A stretch of 64,000 bases of DNA from Halotia branconii CENA392 (GCF_029953635.1 NZ_CP124543.1:4071455-4135454); one strand, 5' to 3'. Numbered from the stretch's first letter, positions 8,993 to 17,150 are shown. Notes: generated by a model from the letters alone, not told the origin. Made by a program: numbers and translations.

Positions 8993-10231
8993 ATGTTATT
9001 ACCAATGTCTTCTCAAAACGTCATCCAGTATCTGCAAGAGACAGATTTGTGTAGCTCAGAAAATGCCACATCAAACGAAACTGAGTTGTCAAAAAGTAGC
9101 AGTAAGAATTGCAATTTACTGGTGACGTTAGCAGATAATCGTAAGTTGCTGGTTAAACAAGAACGCAGTCTGAAAAATCATCAAACCTCTCACGAGTTAT
9201 TTAATGAGTGGCTATTTCACCAATTGCTTCAGCAGTTTCCAGTTCTCGGCAATATTTCGGCGATCGCTCCATTAGTGCTACATTTTGATCAGGAAAACTC
9301 TATCCTCGTCCGTAACTACTTTAGCGAATATTTAGAAATAGACGGATTTTACCGTCACAATAATATTTTCCCATCAGAGATTGCGACTGCTATTGGTACT
9401 ACCTTAGCAGGGTTGCATCGTGCGACTTTCCAACGTCGAGAATATCGTGATTTTATGGCAACTGCTCCCCAAGGAGAGTTTCGCTATCATTTTTACAATC
9501 CAGTACAAGGTATAGGTTCTATTAGTCCAGAAATTTTTGGTACAGTTCCGACTGAGGCATTAAAATTCTATATTTTATATCAAAATTATGAAAGTTTAGA
9601 GTCAGCGATCGCAGATTTGGCTTATGAATGGAATCCTTGTTGCTTGACTCACAACGATCTGAAGTTAGACAATATATTAATTCATTCTCGCTGGAATCAA
9701 CTAGACAATTGCTTAGTACGACTGATTGACTGGGAAGCTTGTGCTTGGGGAGATCCAGCTTTTGATTTGGGAACTTTACTAGCAAGTTACTTAAGAATTT
9801 GGCTTTCTAGCTTAGTAGTAGATCCTACTATTAATTTAGAAGAATCTCTGGATTTGGCAATGACACCATTAGAACTTATTCAACCTTCATTACTAGCTTT
9901 CATTCAAGCTTATCTCAATGATTTCCCGATGATTTTAGAGGAACGTCAAAACTTTCTGGTGCAAGTTATCCAGTTTACGGGACTAGCACTAATTCATCAA
10001 ATTCAAGAAACAATTAATGATCAAAAAAACTTTGGCAATTCTGACCTTTGTATGTTTCAAATCGCTAAAAATCTTCTCACTATACCTGAGCAATCTGTGA
10101 TGAGTATTTTTGGTATCTCTGAGTCAGAAATTTTTAGTCCTTTGGCGAAACTCCATAAATTACCTCAGCCAGAAAAAGAGCAACAGTTAGTGCGGCTTTA
10201 TTACGAAAAAACTCGTCTACGGGGTTGTTAA
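8993..10231 (+). CDS. APH/kinase-fold phosphotransferase, probable RiPP dehydratase kinase partner
   Basis: A 412-aa protein with the aminoglycoside-phosphotransferase/choline-kinase fold. It has a nucleotide-binding lysine region LLVKQERSLKNH, the catalytic loop CCLTHNDLKLDNIL near residue 220, and the metal-binding LIDWEACAWGDPAFDLG near residue 248. All key residues (H-x-D, N, D) are present. An AGGA lies 9 nt before the ATG. It is followed by a HopA1-domain gene on the same strand. In thioviridamide (TvaC/TvaD) and class V lanthipeptides (LxmK/LxmY) such a pair phosphorylates Ser/Thr of a precursor and eliminates the phosphate. That role here is an inference from pairing, and no precursor peptide was identified. 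Antibiotic or small-molecule phosphorylation is an alternative. Confidence 0.8.
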   Translation: MLLPMSSQNVIQYLQETDLCSSENATSNETELSKSSSKNCNLLVTLADNRKLLVKQERSLKNHQTSHELFNEWLFHQLLQQFPVLGNISAIAPLVLHFDQENSILVRNYFSEYLEIDGFYRHNNIFPSEIATAIGTTLAGLHRATFQRREYRDFMATAPQGEFRYHFYNPVQGIGSISPEIFGTVPTEALKFYILYQNYESLESAIADLAYEWNPCCLTHNDLKLDNILIHSRWNQLDNCLVRLIDWEACAWGDPAFDLGTLLASYLRIWLSSLVVDPTINLEESLDLAMTPLELIQPSLLAFIQAYLNDFPMILEERQNFLVQVIQFTGLALIHQIQETINDQKNFGNSDLCMFQIAKNLLTIPEQSVMSIFGISESEIFSPLAKLHKLPQPEKEQQLVRLYYEKTRLRGC

Positions 10232-10330
10232 TAATATGAAAAATTCAAACATTAAAATCAGGTGTCATGTTTTGAACTTTGAATCTGCCATCATTTTATT
10301 TACCCAAACTTAATTTTTTCTTAACCAAAA

Positions 10331-10459
10331 TATAGGACTCCTATTTGATTTTTGAACACGATTCAGTACATATCTATCCTTTCTTAACTGTTCCCTGTTT
10401 CCTGTTTCCTGTTCCCTACCTACACAAATAAATTCACCGAATCAAACCGGATTACTATA
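10331..10459. repeat. MITE-like dispersed repeat, family A, copy 2
   Basis: Reverse-oriented copy of the repeat at 4735-4841. It carries an internal expansion of the heptamer tgtttcc that the other copy lacks. Its ends, tataggactcctatttgatt and the reverse complement of the right end, match at about 16 of 20 positions. It sits between the kinase and HopA1 genes, so the two need not share a transcript. Confidence 0.7.
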
Positions 10460-10521
10460 GAATATTTACCACTGAGTGGTTGTCTAATTTTTAATATCCA
10501 CTTTTGAGTTTGAATTGAGTA

Positions 10522-11613
10522 ATGCAAAATTCTTCTACCAATACCCTTTTAAATCCTCTCTTTGACATTGCTAGTAATATCCAAATCGAGCCAAACTTCT
10601 GTATTCACCATCCTAATTATCAGCCTTTTGCTTTGCCAACGAAAGTAGCAGACAGATTTCAGCAAAATTCTCCCGCTTTACAACATAAATATCTCACTTT
10701 ATTACTGCGAAATTTCCTCTACGGTATCTATTATAATGGTTCGCTACAAAGTGTTTTGGCGGTTAATACTAATACTGCTAATTGCCTACAACACCATAGC
10801 TTAGAAAATAATTCTGTTTTAGACATTGATTGGGAATTTTATCAACAACTGCACACCAGCAATCACGGTAGAGGTTATTTTGATCCTAGTTGGCAAGTGT
10901 TGCGCCAGGAACCAGACGGTAGTATGGCTGTGACTAAAGGTGGTTTGACGCTATATATTGAGCCTGATTGTCATCTTAAACCTAGTTCAAAATCGGCTAA
11001 GGCTGGCGAATCAGTAGCCATCTGGATGCCCAAAAATCGGCTACAAAATGGCTGTTACTTAGCAGTCAGCAATGTCGGACAAGAAAGACAATGTAGTCCT
11101 GACGCTGATTTAGGCACAGGACGCATCTATTTTAATTTCACTGCATCCGGTGCGATCGCGCTTATGGATAGCTTAACGCAGCAGTTAAACGCAGATACAA
11201 TCCCGTTTACTTTTCAAGTTCTCTACAATCCCTCAGCATACGGACGCTATGACTCAGGGGTACTTTACTTTGAACGTCACAACTACCCAGCAATTCGTAA
11301 AATTCTTCAGAGTGTTTACACGCAGCATCAAGACGATTTTCAGTCCGAAATCCCCCTATTCACCAAGTTTTTAGCACCAGGGTTGAGTTTAGCCGAGGAA
11401 CCAAGCCAAAAATTTGCCGCACAAGAAACTTTTGGCATGAATCGTTGCCAAATTGTAGCGAATGCTTTGTTAGAAGCTTGGCAAAAAGGTAAGAATGCAA
11501 TCGAAGAAAAGATGAAGGTAATTGATCAACACTTTGCCCGACACTTGATTGACTTGCAGCGCCCCTATCTCAACCCCACTTCTGAGGATATCTATTCGCC
11601 TTTAAATAAGTAG
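10522..11613 (+). CDS. HopA1-domain protein (T3SS effector HopA1 family), probable RiPP phosphate-lyase
   Basis: A 363-aa protein with the HopA1 family hallmarks: YYNGS, the HTSNHGRGYFDPSWQV segment near residue 112, GSMAVTKGGLTLYI, GRIYFNFTASGAIALMD, FQVLYNPSAYGRYDSGVLYF and, at the C-terminus, GMNRCQIVANALLEAW. HopA1 domains act as phosphothreonine/serine lyases in split RiPP dehydratases, which fits the APH-fold kinase upstream. The last 50 codons begin in a 37-bp repeat that is the left attachment site of the mobile element, so the present 3' end was probably supplied by the element. A diverged original end remains at 28239-28387. The reading frame is intact. Confidence 0.85.
   Translation: MQNSSTNTLLNPLFDIASNIQIEPNFCIHHPNYQPFALPTKVADRFQQNSPALQHKYLTLLLRNFLYGIYYNGSLQSVLAVNTNTANCLQHHSLENNSVLDIDWEFYQQLHTSNHGRGYFDPSWQVLRQEPDGSMAVTKGGLTLYIEPDCHLKPSSKSAKAGESVAIWMPKNRLQNGCYLAVSNVGQERQCSPDADLGTGRIYFNFTASGAIALMDSLTQQLNADTIPFTFQVLYNPSAYGRYDSGVLYFERHNYPAIRKILQSVYTQHQDDFQSEIPLFTKFLAPGLSLAEEPSQKFAAQETFGMNRCQIVANALLEAWQKGKNAIEEKMKVIDQHFARHLIDLQRPYLNPTSEDIYSPLNK
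11462..11498. repeat. attL direct repeat (37 bp)
   Basis: Identical to 28239-28275. It lies inside the HopA1 coding sequence (codons for LLEAWQKGKNA and flanks), about 130 bp from the integrase stop codon. Homology continues for about 110 bp beyond the perfect core with some 18 substitutions, mostly at third codon positions. Confidence 0.9.
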
Positions 11614-11629
11614 CATTTAAGTAGCAGGG

Positions 11630-12820
11630 TTAAAAATCTGGACAGCTGGCGTTTACAACATTTGGATGAGTGTAGTGAAGCAAAACTGTCTGGATGTCGT
11701 CACCAAGCCACTTGGCAACTTTATCGGGACTAATACCGCTACTAATTGCCCAAGTTGCGAATGTATGCCTTGCAGCGTAAGGTTTGAGGTAGTAAGGCAG
11801 CTTTCCTTCTGCTACCAGCTTGGACACCACTCCCAAGTAAAAATACTTTTTTCCATTGCTGCTGGTTGATGTTGTTCCCTTCCAAATATCGTTAAGGGTG
11901 TAGCTGGTCATCTTATTGCCCAACTTCGTTGGAAAAATTATTTTGTCTTGGCTGCTTGCTTCTGTCCTCCTATTCAAAAGCAGCTTTTGAAGTTTTGAGT
12001 TAGGAGAGGTAGGAAAAACTCGTTTCTTCCCGTTTTTAGTCCCTTTCAGGATTCCATGTAGGTTTCTAGATTTAGAAATGGATATCAGACAGCAATCCGA
12101 CGATATGTCGCCCCAAGTCAAAGCAAAAGCTTCCCCAGGGCGACACCCAGTCAGAAAGAGAAATTTCACCAAGTCCGCGTAGTGAGAATAACTAGGATTA
12201 TTTTCAAAAGCCTCAATGATGATATTTCTCTGCTCTAAGGTGAACGCTCGGTAATCTTCAGTGTCAGTCGATTTTTTTTTGGGCTTTTCGATTGTGAGAG
12301 ATGTAAATGGATTGGACACAATTAGCTGTGAATTGACTGCCCAGTCACAGCAACGACGGTAGTAATTTAAGTTGTCCCAAGCCATATATAGAGAGATGTT
12401 GTTTAGCAACCAATCACGAATCTTTACCGCCTGGGTTAAGTCTTGGGTAGGTAGTTTGCGGATGTAACGAGCGATCGCCGCGTAGCTGCTCTTAATAGTT
12501 GTCTGCTCCAGCTGCTTTGACTGGAAGTCAGTGTATAACTCCCACAATTCACCGAGTGAGTAGTGAGTGGTAACTTCTGGCTTCTGAGGTTTCGCGGCTG
12601 GCTTATGTCCGAATTGATAACTCACCAGGGAATCATCAAATCGTCCTAGAGCGATATCGGTGGCGATCGCATCTCTACGAATCCTTACAATCTCTCTGTT
12701 GCGTTTGGTATCCTTCAGTCCTGTTGCTATAAAAAATTGCTTGCCAGCCCCCTTTGCCCAAAAACGAATGACTAGTCGATTGCTGCGTTTATCGACGCTG
12801 ATCCATTTGTCATCAGTCAT
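11630..12820 (-). CDS. int: Tyrosine recombinase / integrase
   Basis: A 396-aa phage-type integrase. The catalytic domain shows FLFLTGCRPGEAFALTWGDI (first Arg), a lysine-rich beta turn (LKGTKNGKKRVFP), AARHTFATWAISSG (second Arg with His), and KWLGDDIQTVLLHYTHP with the nucleophile Tyr near residue 383. The N-terminal part has an AP2-like and SAM-like arm/core-binding region. The HxxR motif has Tyr-Ala in place of the usual first His, as in many cyanobacterial integrases. The gene ends 16 bp from the HopA1 stop, next to attL, as expected for an integrase beside its own site. Its start overlaps the stop of the upstream gene by 8 bp, so it is translated with the leftward arm. Confidence 0.93.
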   Translation of the reverse strand: MTDDKWISVDKRSNRLVIRFWAKGAGKQFFIATGLKDTKRNREIVRIRRDAIATDIALGRFDDSLVSYQFGHKPAAKPQKPEVTTHYSLGELWELYTDFQSKQLEQTTIKSSYAAIARYIRKLPTQDLTQAVKIRDWLLNNISLYMAWDNLNYYRRCCDWAVNSQLIVSNPFTSLTIEKPKKKSTDTEDYRAFTLEQRNIIIEAFENNPSYSHYADLVKFLFLTGCRPGEAFALTWGDISSDCCLISISKSRNLHGILKGTKNGKKRVFPTSPNSKLQKLLLNRRTEASSQDKIIFPTKLGNKMTSYTLNDIWKGTTSTSSNGKKYFYLGVVSKLVAEGKLPYYLKPYAARHTFATWAISSGISPDKVAKWLGDDIQTVLLHYTHPNVVNASCPDF

Positions 12821-13367
12821 CGTTGTTAAAATCCCAAGGCCAAAACATTAGCCAGTCACGATAAAATCCGTCCTCTTCGATTTGGTGAGACCAATCTGCA
12901 AAATCCCACTTTCTTCCATTCGCACTGACTGGAATAGGAGGCATAAAGATTTCACGATATTCAGGTGAACAGTTATATGGTTGTGTAGGGTCGTAAGCCC
13001 AGGGTGAAGCAAAAGTTACTTCACTGTCTAAAGACAGATGGTGAATGACTAGCAGCCCTCCCCTTGGATGTTGCTTATATGGCAGTTCGATTGCGCTCCA
13101 CCATCCAGCAAGCCACAATTCCAGCCGAACGCTCTCCACCCAAGCGTTGTAACGGTCGTTCTCAGCAATCATGTGTTCAACATTAGGGCAGTCGTAATCA
13201 TAATTTGGTACTGAAACAAGCAATCCCACCCCGGTTAGCCACGAAGGATTAATGTCATAGGGTATAGGCCACGGTTCTGCAAGATTTTGACAGTAACTAC
13301 GGTTTTGGCAAACTGTGCGATCGCCCATCAACGCACAGTCAAAACCGATAGGACAATAGCTATTCAT
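12813..13367 (-). CDS. Hypothetical protein, Trp/Cys-rich, element leftward arm
   Basis: A 184-aa protein I do not recognise. The N-terminus has four Cys in a short span (YCPIGFDCALMGDRTVC and RSYC), which could bind metal. The rest is rich in Trp, Tyr and Pro. It overlaps the replication gene upstream by 8 bp and the integrase downstream by 8 bp, so the three are almost certainly one translationally coupled operon. A role in replication or excision control is possible but only inferred from position. Confidence 0.75.
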   Translation of the reverse strand: MNSYCPIGFDCALMGDRTVCQNRSYCQNLAEPWPIPYDINPSWLTGVGLLVSVPNYDYDCPNVEHMIAENDRYNAWVESVRLELWLAGWWSAIELPYKQHPRGGLLVIHHLSLDSEVTFASPWAYDPTQPYNCSPEYREIFMPPIPVSANGRKWDFADWSHQIEEDGFYRDWLMFWPWDFNNDD

Positions 13368-15627
13368 TACCGCAGTTTCGTTTCCTTAACTGATGTGGTT
13401 GATAAGGTTGCCCGTTATTCGCCATAGGTGGAGCAAACCCTTTAGTAGATTTCCTTAGCCAAATACCAGTGCCATCGATGGAGCTAACTATTAGCGTTTG
13501 CCCCCAGTGCTGCCCTGCAATAACTTCTACTTCATCGCCAGGATGCAAACTTATTGATACATCGGTAAGAGGCAATTCACCTTTTATTTGTGGTTCTGGT
13601 GGTTCTGCCTGGGTGGGTGAGGGGTCAGACCCCTTTTTAAGTGATCCAGGGGTCTGACCCCTCAGGGGGTCTATTGCCTGGATCACTTCTGGATCACTTT
13701 GAGGATCACTTATGAGGATCACTTTTTTTTCTATATCTGGCAAAGGTTCTGGCGATAAGTGATCCTCAAAATCCAAAATTTGCGATTTTTTCGAGGAAAT
13801 TTCTGACTCGTTTATTAGTGCATTTTTAAGAGGGATCGGATCACTTTCGCCTGTAACCCTTGCCTCTACTGGAGAAAAAAAGTGATCCCGGATATTGGTG
13901 GCACTTGGATCACTTTTATCACTTTCGGCTGAAAGTGCTGTTTTTCCGTTCAAAGAAGTGATCCTGTACTGATTTTTGGGGGTATCACTGGTGTCTGATG
14001 TTTCACCTCCAATCAAATAAAGGTTGGAATAGCCTCTGCCTAAAGCTTTCGGCTTCAACCGCGTGATAATGCCGTCTTGAACCAATTGGAAGCATAATTT
14101 GCGAACAGTGTTTAAATTGTCACCCATAGCATGGGCAATTTCTTCAGCCTCAAATGGTGTGCCTCGGTTGTCCAACAAGAACTGCACGATCGCATCTTTG
14201 ATGGTGGCATTGGGTGATGCGGGGTCTTCATCTGCTCGTCCCAGGCAAGTCCATGATTTGTCTTCCGGCTCAAATCTCAAACGATAGGCGGCGGGTGCGC
14301 GTGAGCGAGATTTCTCAATTGTCAGTAGACGATCTAAGCCATCGGCGTTATTTTGGTCGTCACGTTTGAGTGACCACACCTCAGACACGCTGTTAAAAAT
14401 GGCTTTGGTTCCTCTGGATTCACCGTTACTGTTGCTGTGGTGAATAATCAGGATCGTGCATCCAAATTCTTGGGCGATATCTCTAAGCAAAAGAATTGGT
14501 CTAGCGTACTCGGTGTCATTTTCGGTGAAGGTCGAGTGACGACTGACCGAGGTTAAAGAGTCAATCAAAACTATGTCAGGCCGGAACTCTTCAATCTCTT
14601 GACGTAGATGCTGGATGTGGTCTGTTGTCCATTTGGTTTTGTAGCGAATGTCCATGTCGTCGGTAAAGCCTCGGTCTTCTAGAGCAGACAACATATCGTT
14701 AGGCGACTCGTCCGTTTGAATCACTAGACATCTACTTTTCTTGGTGACAGGGAATCCTTGCCAGTGTGTGCCTGTCGCCAAATGGTAGAAAAAGTCGTAG
14801 CTGAGGCGAGTCTTGCCCGTGCCACCTTTGGCATGGAGCAGTACCGTAGTACCTTTGGGTAGAAATCCGTGTATGAGCCATTGGCGGATCTCATTGCCGT
14901 AAAGTTCTATGATTTCTTGCATACTGATTAATCCTTCGTTCTCTGAGTGGATCAAGGATTTAAAGTAGATATTTTCTAAATCCTTAATTGATTGACCAAG
15001 CTTTTTAGACAATTTAGACATTTTAAAAAGTCTCTTCCCAGGGTCGAGGCACTCAAGTTCAATCTGTCTAATCGCCTCAATCATTTTGTTGTATTCCAAA
15101 GTTTCTCGATCTTCTTTTGACTGAAACGAGAACAATTCGTGAAGGGAAGTTGAGTTTTCTTTGAAAAGTGACATTGCTTCAGAAACTTCTATTTCTGTTG
15201 CGTGTCCAAGCTTACGTGTGTAGCTGCTAAATTTAATTAATTGACGACGAAATGCTGAATCAATAACTAGTTGAGCATGGTGATCTATGTTGATAGCACT
15301 AACAGTTCTATAGACTAGATCTGCTAGCTTATTTCTACCGCCAATACGTTCTAGTAATCCCTGCCTTGTTAGGTAGCTAGTAACAGTTAACAAGTCTGTT
15401 GGCTGCTGTTTTTTTGCTAGTTCTAAACAAATCTGATAGATTTCTTTGTGTGCTGAAATGTAAAAATGCTCCGGCTCCAACTTTTCCGAAATTCTTCCTA
15501 TGGCTGATGGATCACTCAAGATGCCGCCTAATATCTTTTCTTCGGCTTCTATCTCTTGTGGAGGTAAACTATTGTCTTGAGAACTAAAGTCAAAAGTTGA
15601 CTCTAACCGGGAAAATGAGCTTACCAT
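13360..15627 (-). CDS. DnaB-N / RecA-fold replication protein (helicase-loader or RepA-like)
   Basis: A 755-aa protein. Residues about 20-125 match a DnaB N-terminal domain (AEEKILGGILSDPSAIGRI, then EPEHFYISAHKEIYQI). A RecA/RepA-type ATPase follows with Walker A LLHAKGGTGKTRLSYDF near residue 266, Walker B DIVLIDSLTSVSRHS near 350 and ILIIHHSNSNGESRGTKAI. A winged helix sits at about 490-545, then a low-complexity linker at about 545-690, and a KOW-like barrel at the C-terminus (GDEVEVIAGQHWGQT). The start at 15627 has a strong GGGAGGTG ribosome site. The linker DNA holds ten iterons (separate entry), pointing to an origin inside the gene. It is probably the element's replication initiator/helicase. 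Confidence 0.85.
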   Translation of the reverse strand: MVSSFSRLESTFDFSSQDNSLPPQEIEAEEKILGGILSDPSAIGRISEKLEPEHFYISAHKEIYQICLELAKKQQPTDLLTVTSYLTRQGLLERIGGRNKLADLVYRTVSAINIDHHAQLVIDSAFRRQLIKFSSYTRKLGHATEIEVSEAMSLFKENSTSLHELFSFQSKEDRETLEYNKMIEAIRQIELECLDPGKRLFKMSKLSKKLGQSIKDLENIYFKSLIHSENEGLISMQEIIELYGNEIRQWLIHGFLPKGTTVLLHAKGGTGKTRLSYDFFYHLATGTHWQGFPVTKKSRCLVIQTDESPNDMLSALEDRGFTDDMDIRYKTKWTTDHIQHLRQEIEEFRPDIVLIDSLTSVSRHSTFTENDTEYARPILLLRDIAQEFGCTILIIHHSNSNGESRGTKAIFNSVSEVWSLKRDDQNNADGLDRLLTIEKSRSRAPAAYRLRFEPEDKSWTCLGRADEDPASPNATIKDAIVQFLLDNRGTPFEAEEIAHAMGDNLNTVRKLCFQLVQDGIITRLKPKALGRGYSNLYLIGGETSDTSDTPKNQYRITSLNGKTALSAESDKSDPSATNIRDHFFSPVEARVTGESDPIPLKNALINESEISSKKSQILDFEDHLSPEPLPDIEKKVILISDPQSDPEVIQAIDPLRGQTPGSLKKGSDPSPTQAEPPEPQIKGELPLTDVSISLHPGDEVEVIAGQHWGQTLIVSSIDGTGIWLRKSTKGFAPPMANNGQPYQPHQLRKRNCGNE
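13618..13664. repeat. 17-bp perfect inverted repeat with self-palindromic arms
   Basis: Arms tgaggggtcagacccct (13618-13634) and its exact complement (13648-13664) enclose 13 bases that contain an iteron. Each arm is itself nearly palindromic (ggggtc/gacccc), so cruciform and nested hairpin forms are possible. It lies at one edge of the iteron cluster inside the replication gene. Confidence 0.85.
13639..13964. repeat. Iteron cluster, ten copies of GGATCACTT in both orientations (putative origin)
   Basis: GGATCACTT on the plus strand starts at 13680, 13691, 13703, 13716, 13838 and 13907; its complement AAGTGATCC starts at 13639, 13757, 13880 and 13956. By chance a given 9-mer would be expected far less than once in this span. 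The copies are read in different frames by the gene (SDP, VIQ, VIL, GSL, DHL, DHF, ITS), so the DNA word, not a peptide, is conserved. Position in a linker of an initiator gene recalls the lambda origin within gene O. Confidence 0.82.
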
Positions 15628-15747
15628 TATTGCTCACCTCCCTTTAAAAATGTTAGAATTAACTTGAAATCGAATATTTTGCAAGTTATTTTTGAGGGGG
15701 GGGAATGCGCGAACATTCGTCCTTTTTTTTATACATTTATTCATTGT

Positions 15748-15984
15748 TTATTTGCCTCGATTGTATTGATTTACTACTGTTTTGAGAGTGCTTAAAGTGT
15801 TAAATTCACTCAGTATTCTTGTGCAAATTAAGTCTTTGTCTTGTTGGCGACCTTTTAGTTCTGCCAGTTCAGAAGCTAGGGCATAATTCGTTTCTAATGC
15901 GATTAATAGATGCGATCGCAAGATGTCTACGGTGCGCTCTAACTTGTCAAGTCGTTGCTGTGTTAAGTCTTTGGGGTCGGTCAT
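15748..15984 (-). CDS. Small coiled-coil protein, element leftward arm
   Basis: A 78-aa protein with a helical heptad segment (LDKLERTVDILRSHLLIALE and ASELAELKGRQQDKD). I do not recognise a family. Its start overlaps the stop of the upstream gene by 4 bp (ATGA), indicating translational coupling. It precedes the replication gene by about 120 bp, which include that gene's ribosome site. Confidence 0.65.
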   Translation of the reverse strand: MTDPKDLTQQRLDKLERTVDILRSHLLIALETNYALASELAELKGRQQDKDLICTRILSEFNTLSTLKTVVNQYNRGK

Positions 15985-16190
15985 AAGTAGTAAGGTTGGT
16001 CACAGATTGCTTGGATTTCTGTAGCAACCGAGTTAAGCGCATTTTTCCAAGCCACTAACTCGGTATCTGGGTATTGCTTGAGGACTCCTATCTTTTCACG
16101 CAATTCTCGCTCAAAGGCTTGGGTCAAAATTTCGACCGCATAGCGTAGATGCTCGTCAGACATAACTTGTTCTTCTCTGGTTTTGGTCAT
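15981..16190 (-). CDS. Small hypothetical protein, element leftward arm
   Basis: A 69-aa, mostly helical and acidic protein (EILTQAFERELREKIGVLKQ). No family is recognised. It overlaps the downstream 78-aa gene by 4 bp and starts 5 bp after the stop of the upstream 57-aa gene, so the three form a tight operon. The in-frame Met at residue 10 could also be the start. Confidence 0.6.
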   Translation of the reverse strand: MTKTREEQVMSDEHLRYAVEILTQAFERELREKIGVLKQYPDTELVAWKNALNSVATEIQAICDQPYYL

Positions 16191-16195
16191 TGCTG

Positions 16196-16369
16196 TTAAG
16201 GAAATTTAGTACGGAGGTGTTCTGGTATCCGCTGCCACCAGCTTTTTACTTCCCCGTTTTCGTCAAGGATGGCGATGTAGAAGTATTTGGGAAAGTCGGG
16301 ATGTTGGAAGTTAATCCACTCTGGCGGGGGTGGTAGTAGAGAAATTTCAAATGGTTTAGGTTTAGTCAT
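16196..16369 (-). CDS. Small hypothetical protein (57 aa)
   Basis: A short frame from an ATG at 16369 to TAA at 16196-16198 encodes 57 residues, with a proline run (LLPPPPEWINFQHPDFPKYF) and an ordered-looking end (YIAILDENGEVKSWWQRIPE). The composition is protein-like, and the spacing of 5 bp to the next gene of the leftward arm supports it as the first gene of that operon. No family is recognised. Confidence 0.6.
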   Translation of the reverse strand: MTKPKPFEISLLPPPPEWINFQHPDFPKYFYIAILDENGEVKSWWQRIPEHLRTKFP

Positions 16370-16389
16370 TGGCTGTTAGTTATCGATCT

Positions 16390-16435
16390 GCGGAGACTAC
16401 CTGCAAAAAAAGCAGCAGTTAACCTCCGCTTTTTT
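16390..16435. terminator. Hairpin structure in the divergent region
   Basis: GCGGAG at 16390-16395 pairs with CTCCGC at 16424-16429, followed by six T on the plus strand. An inner stem CTGC/GCAG lies at 16401-16415. It could terminate a plus-strand transcript antisense to the leftward arm or fold in the leftward leader. No gene ends just before it on the plus strand. Confidence 0.4.
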
Positions 16436-16598
16436 GTTGGCTAATTAGCGGCTAGGTACTGTGTAAAAGGCACTTAGCAGAAACTACATAATTCACTCCG
16501 TGACTTTTCGCTCAAAATTAGCGCTCAAGGATGTGAATGTAGTGAATGGGCAGATCTGTTTGGCTGCACATCTGCCCAAAAAATGTACTTTACTTAAC

Positions 16599-16648
16599 TA
16601 TGCAATCTGCTTGGCGTTTTGCCTATGCAAATTGCATAGCGTTTTGCT
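16599..16648. promoter_or_regulatory. Tandem operator-like repeats before the XRE regulator
   Basis: Two adjacent 25-bp units, 16599-16623 and 16624-16648, agree at 20 of 25 positions (tatgcaa...gcgttttgc). The second contains the dyad tatgcaaattgcata at 16624-16638. They end 3 bp before the ATG of the regulator gene, which has no ribosome site, so the mRNA may be leaderless. This looks like an autoregulatory operator controlling the divergent arms. Confidence 0.65.
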
Positions 16649-16651
16649 ATC

Positions 16652-16915
16652 ATGATAAACGAAAAACCAAATTTTGTGGAAGGCGTGTCTTTTTTAAGGC
16701 AATTACGTGAGGCGTTAAATCTGACCCGTGAGCAGTTTGCGGTAAAAATTGGCACGACAGGAAGCACTGTTTACCGATGGGAAACAGGCAGGCATCCTGT
16801 CAGCTTTAACTCGCGACAGTGGAAAAGTTTTCATAAAGAAGTTCTTGAACCACTTGGTATTAACGTTTACGACTTACCCGATGACTTAGGAGCGCCTTAC
16901 AAAATGAGTGCCTAA
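16652..16915 (+). CDS. XRE-family helix-turn-helix regulator
   Basis: An 87-aa protein with one HTH (LRQLREALNLTREQFAVKIG, then STVYRWETGRHPVS), typical of XRE/Cro-like DNA-binding proteins. It is the first gene of the rightward arm and lies directly behind the tandem operator-like repeats. It is the likely switch between maintenance and expression of the element. The C-terminal 30 residues carry no known effector domain. Confidence 0.85.
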   Translation: MINEKPNFVEGVSFLRQLREALNLTREQFAVKIGTTGSTVYRWETGRHPVSFNSRQWKSFHKEVLEPLGINVYDLPDDLGAPYKMSA

Positions 16916-17150
16916 TGCACCCCAGTCGATTTTGCTTTAGCAATTTAGAACACCACTCACCCCAAACCAAGTAGAGATGGCAGCCTGCCGCCAGTAGTGC
17001 AATAAAGAAAGACCTGCCCGTGGTGAGTGTGTTCTTCAAGAGAATCGCCAATTACCCATAAGTCGTAGCGTCGCGGGGTAGCGATAACTAAATACTAAAA
17101 CTCCAGAATGAAGCTGAACACCCTGGAGAAACTAAAAAGGAGGAATACGG

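Noticed and set aside
11630..12820. Heterocyst excision element (xisA/xisF-type) as an explanation for the integrated segment
   Set aside because: The integrase is tyrosine type, but the host gene is kept intact by a duplicated 3' end, so there is no interrupted gene that would need excision.
15690..15730. cgaacattcg considered as a LexA/SOS box before the replication gene
   Set aside because: It does not match the cyanobacterial LexA site well enough and the spacing is unlike known boxes.
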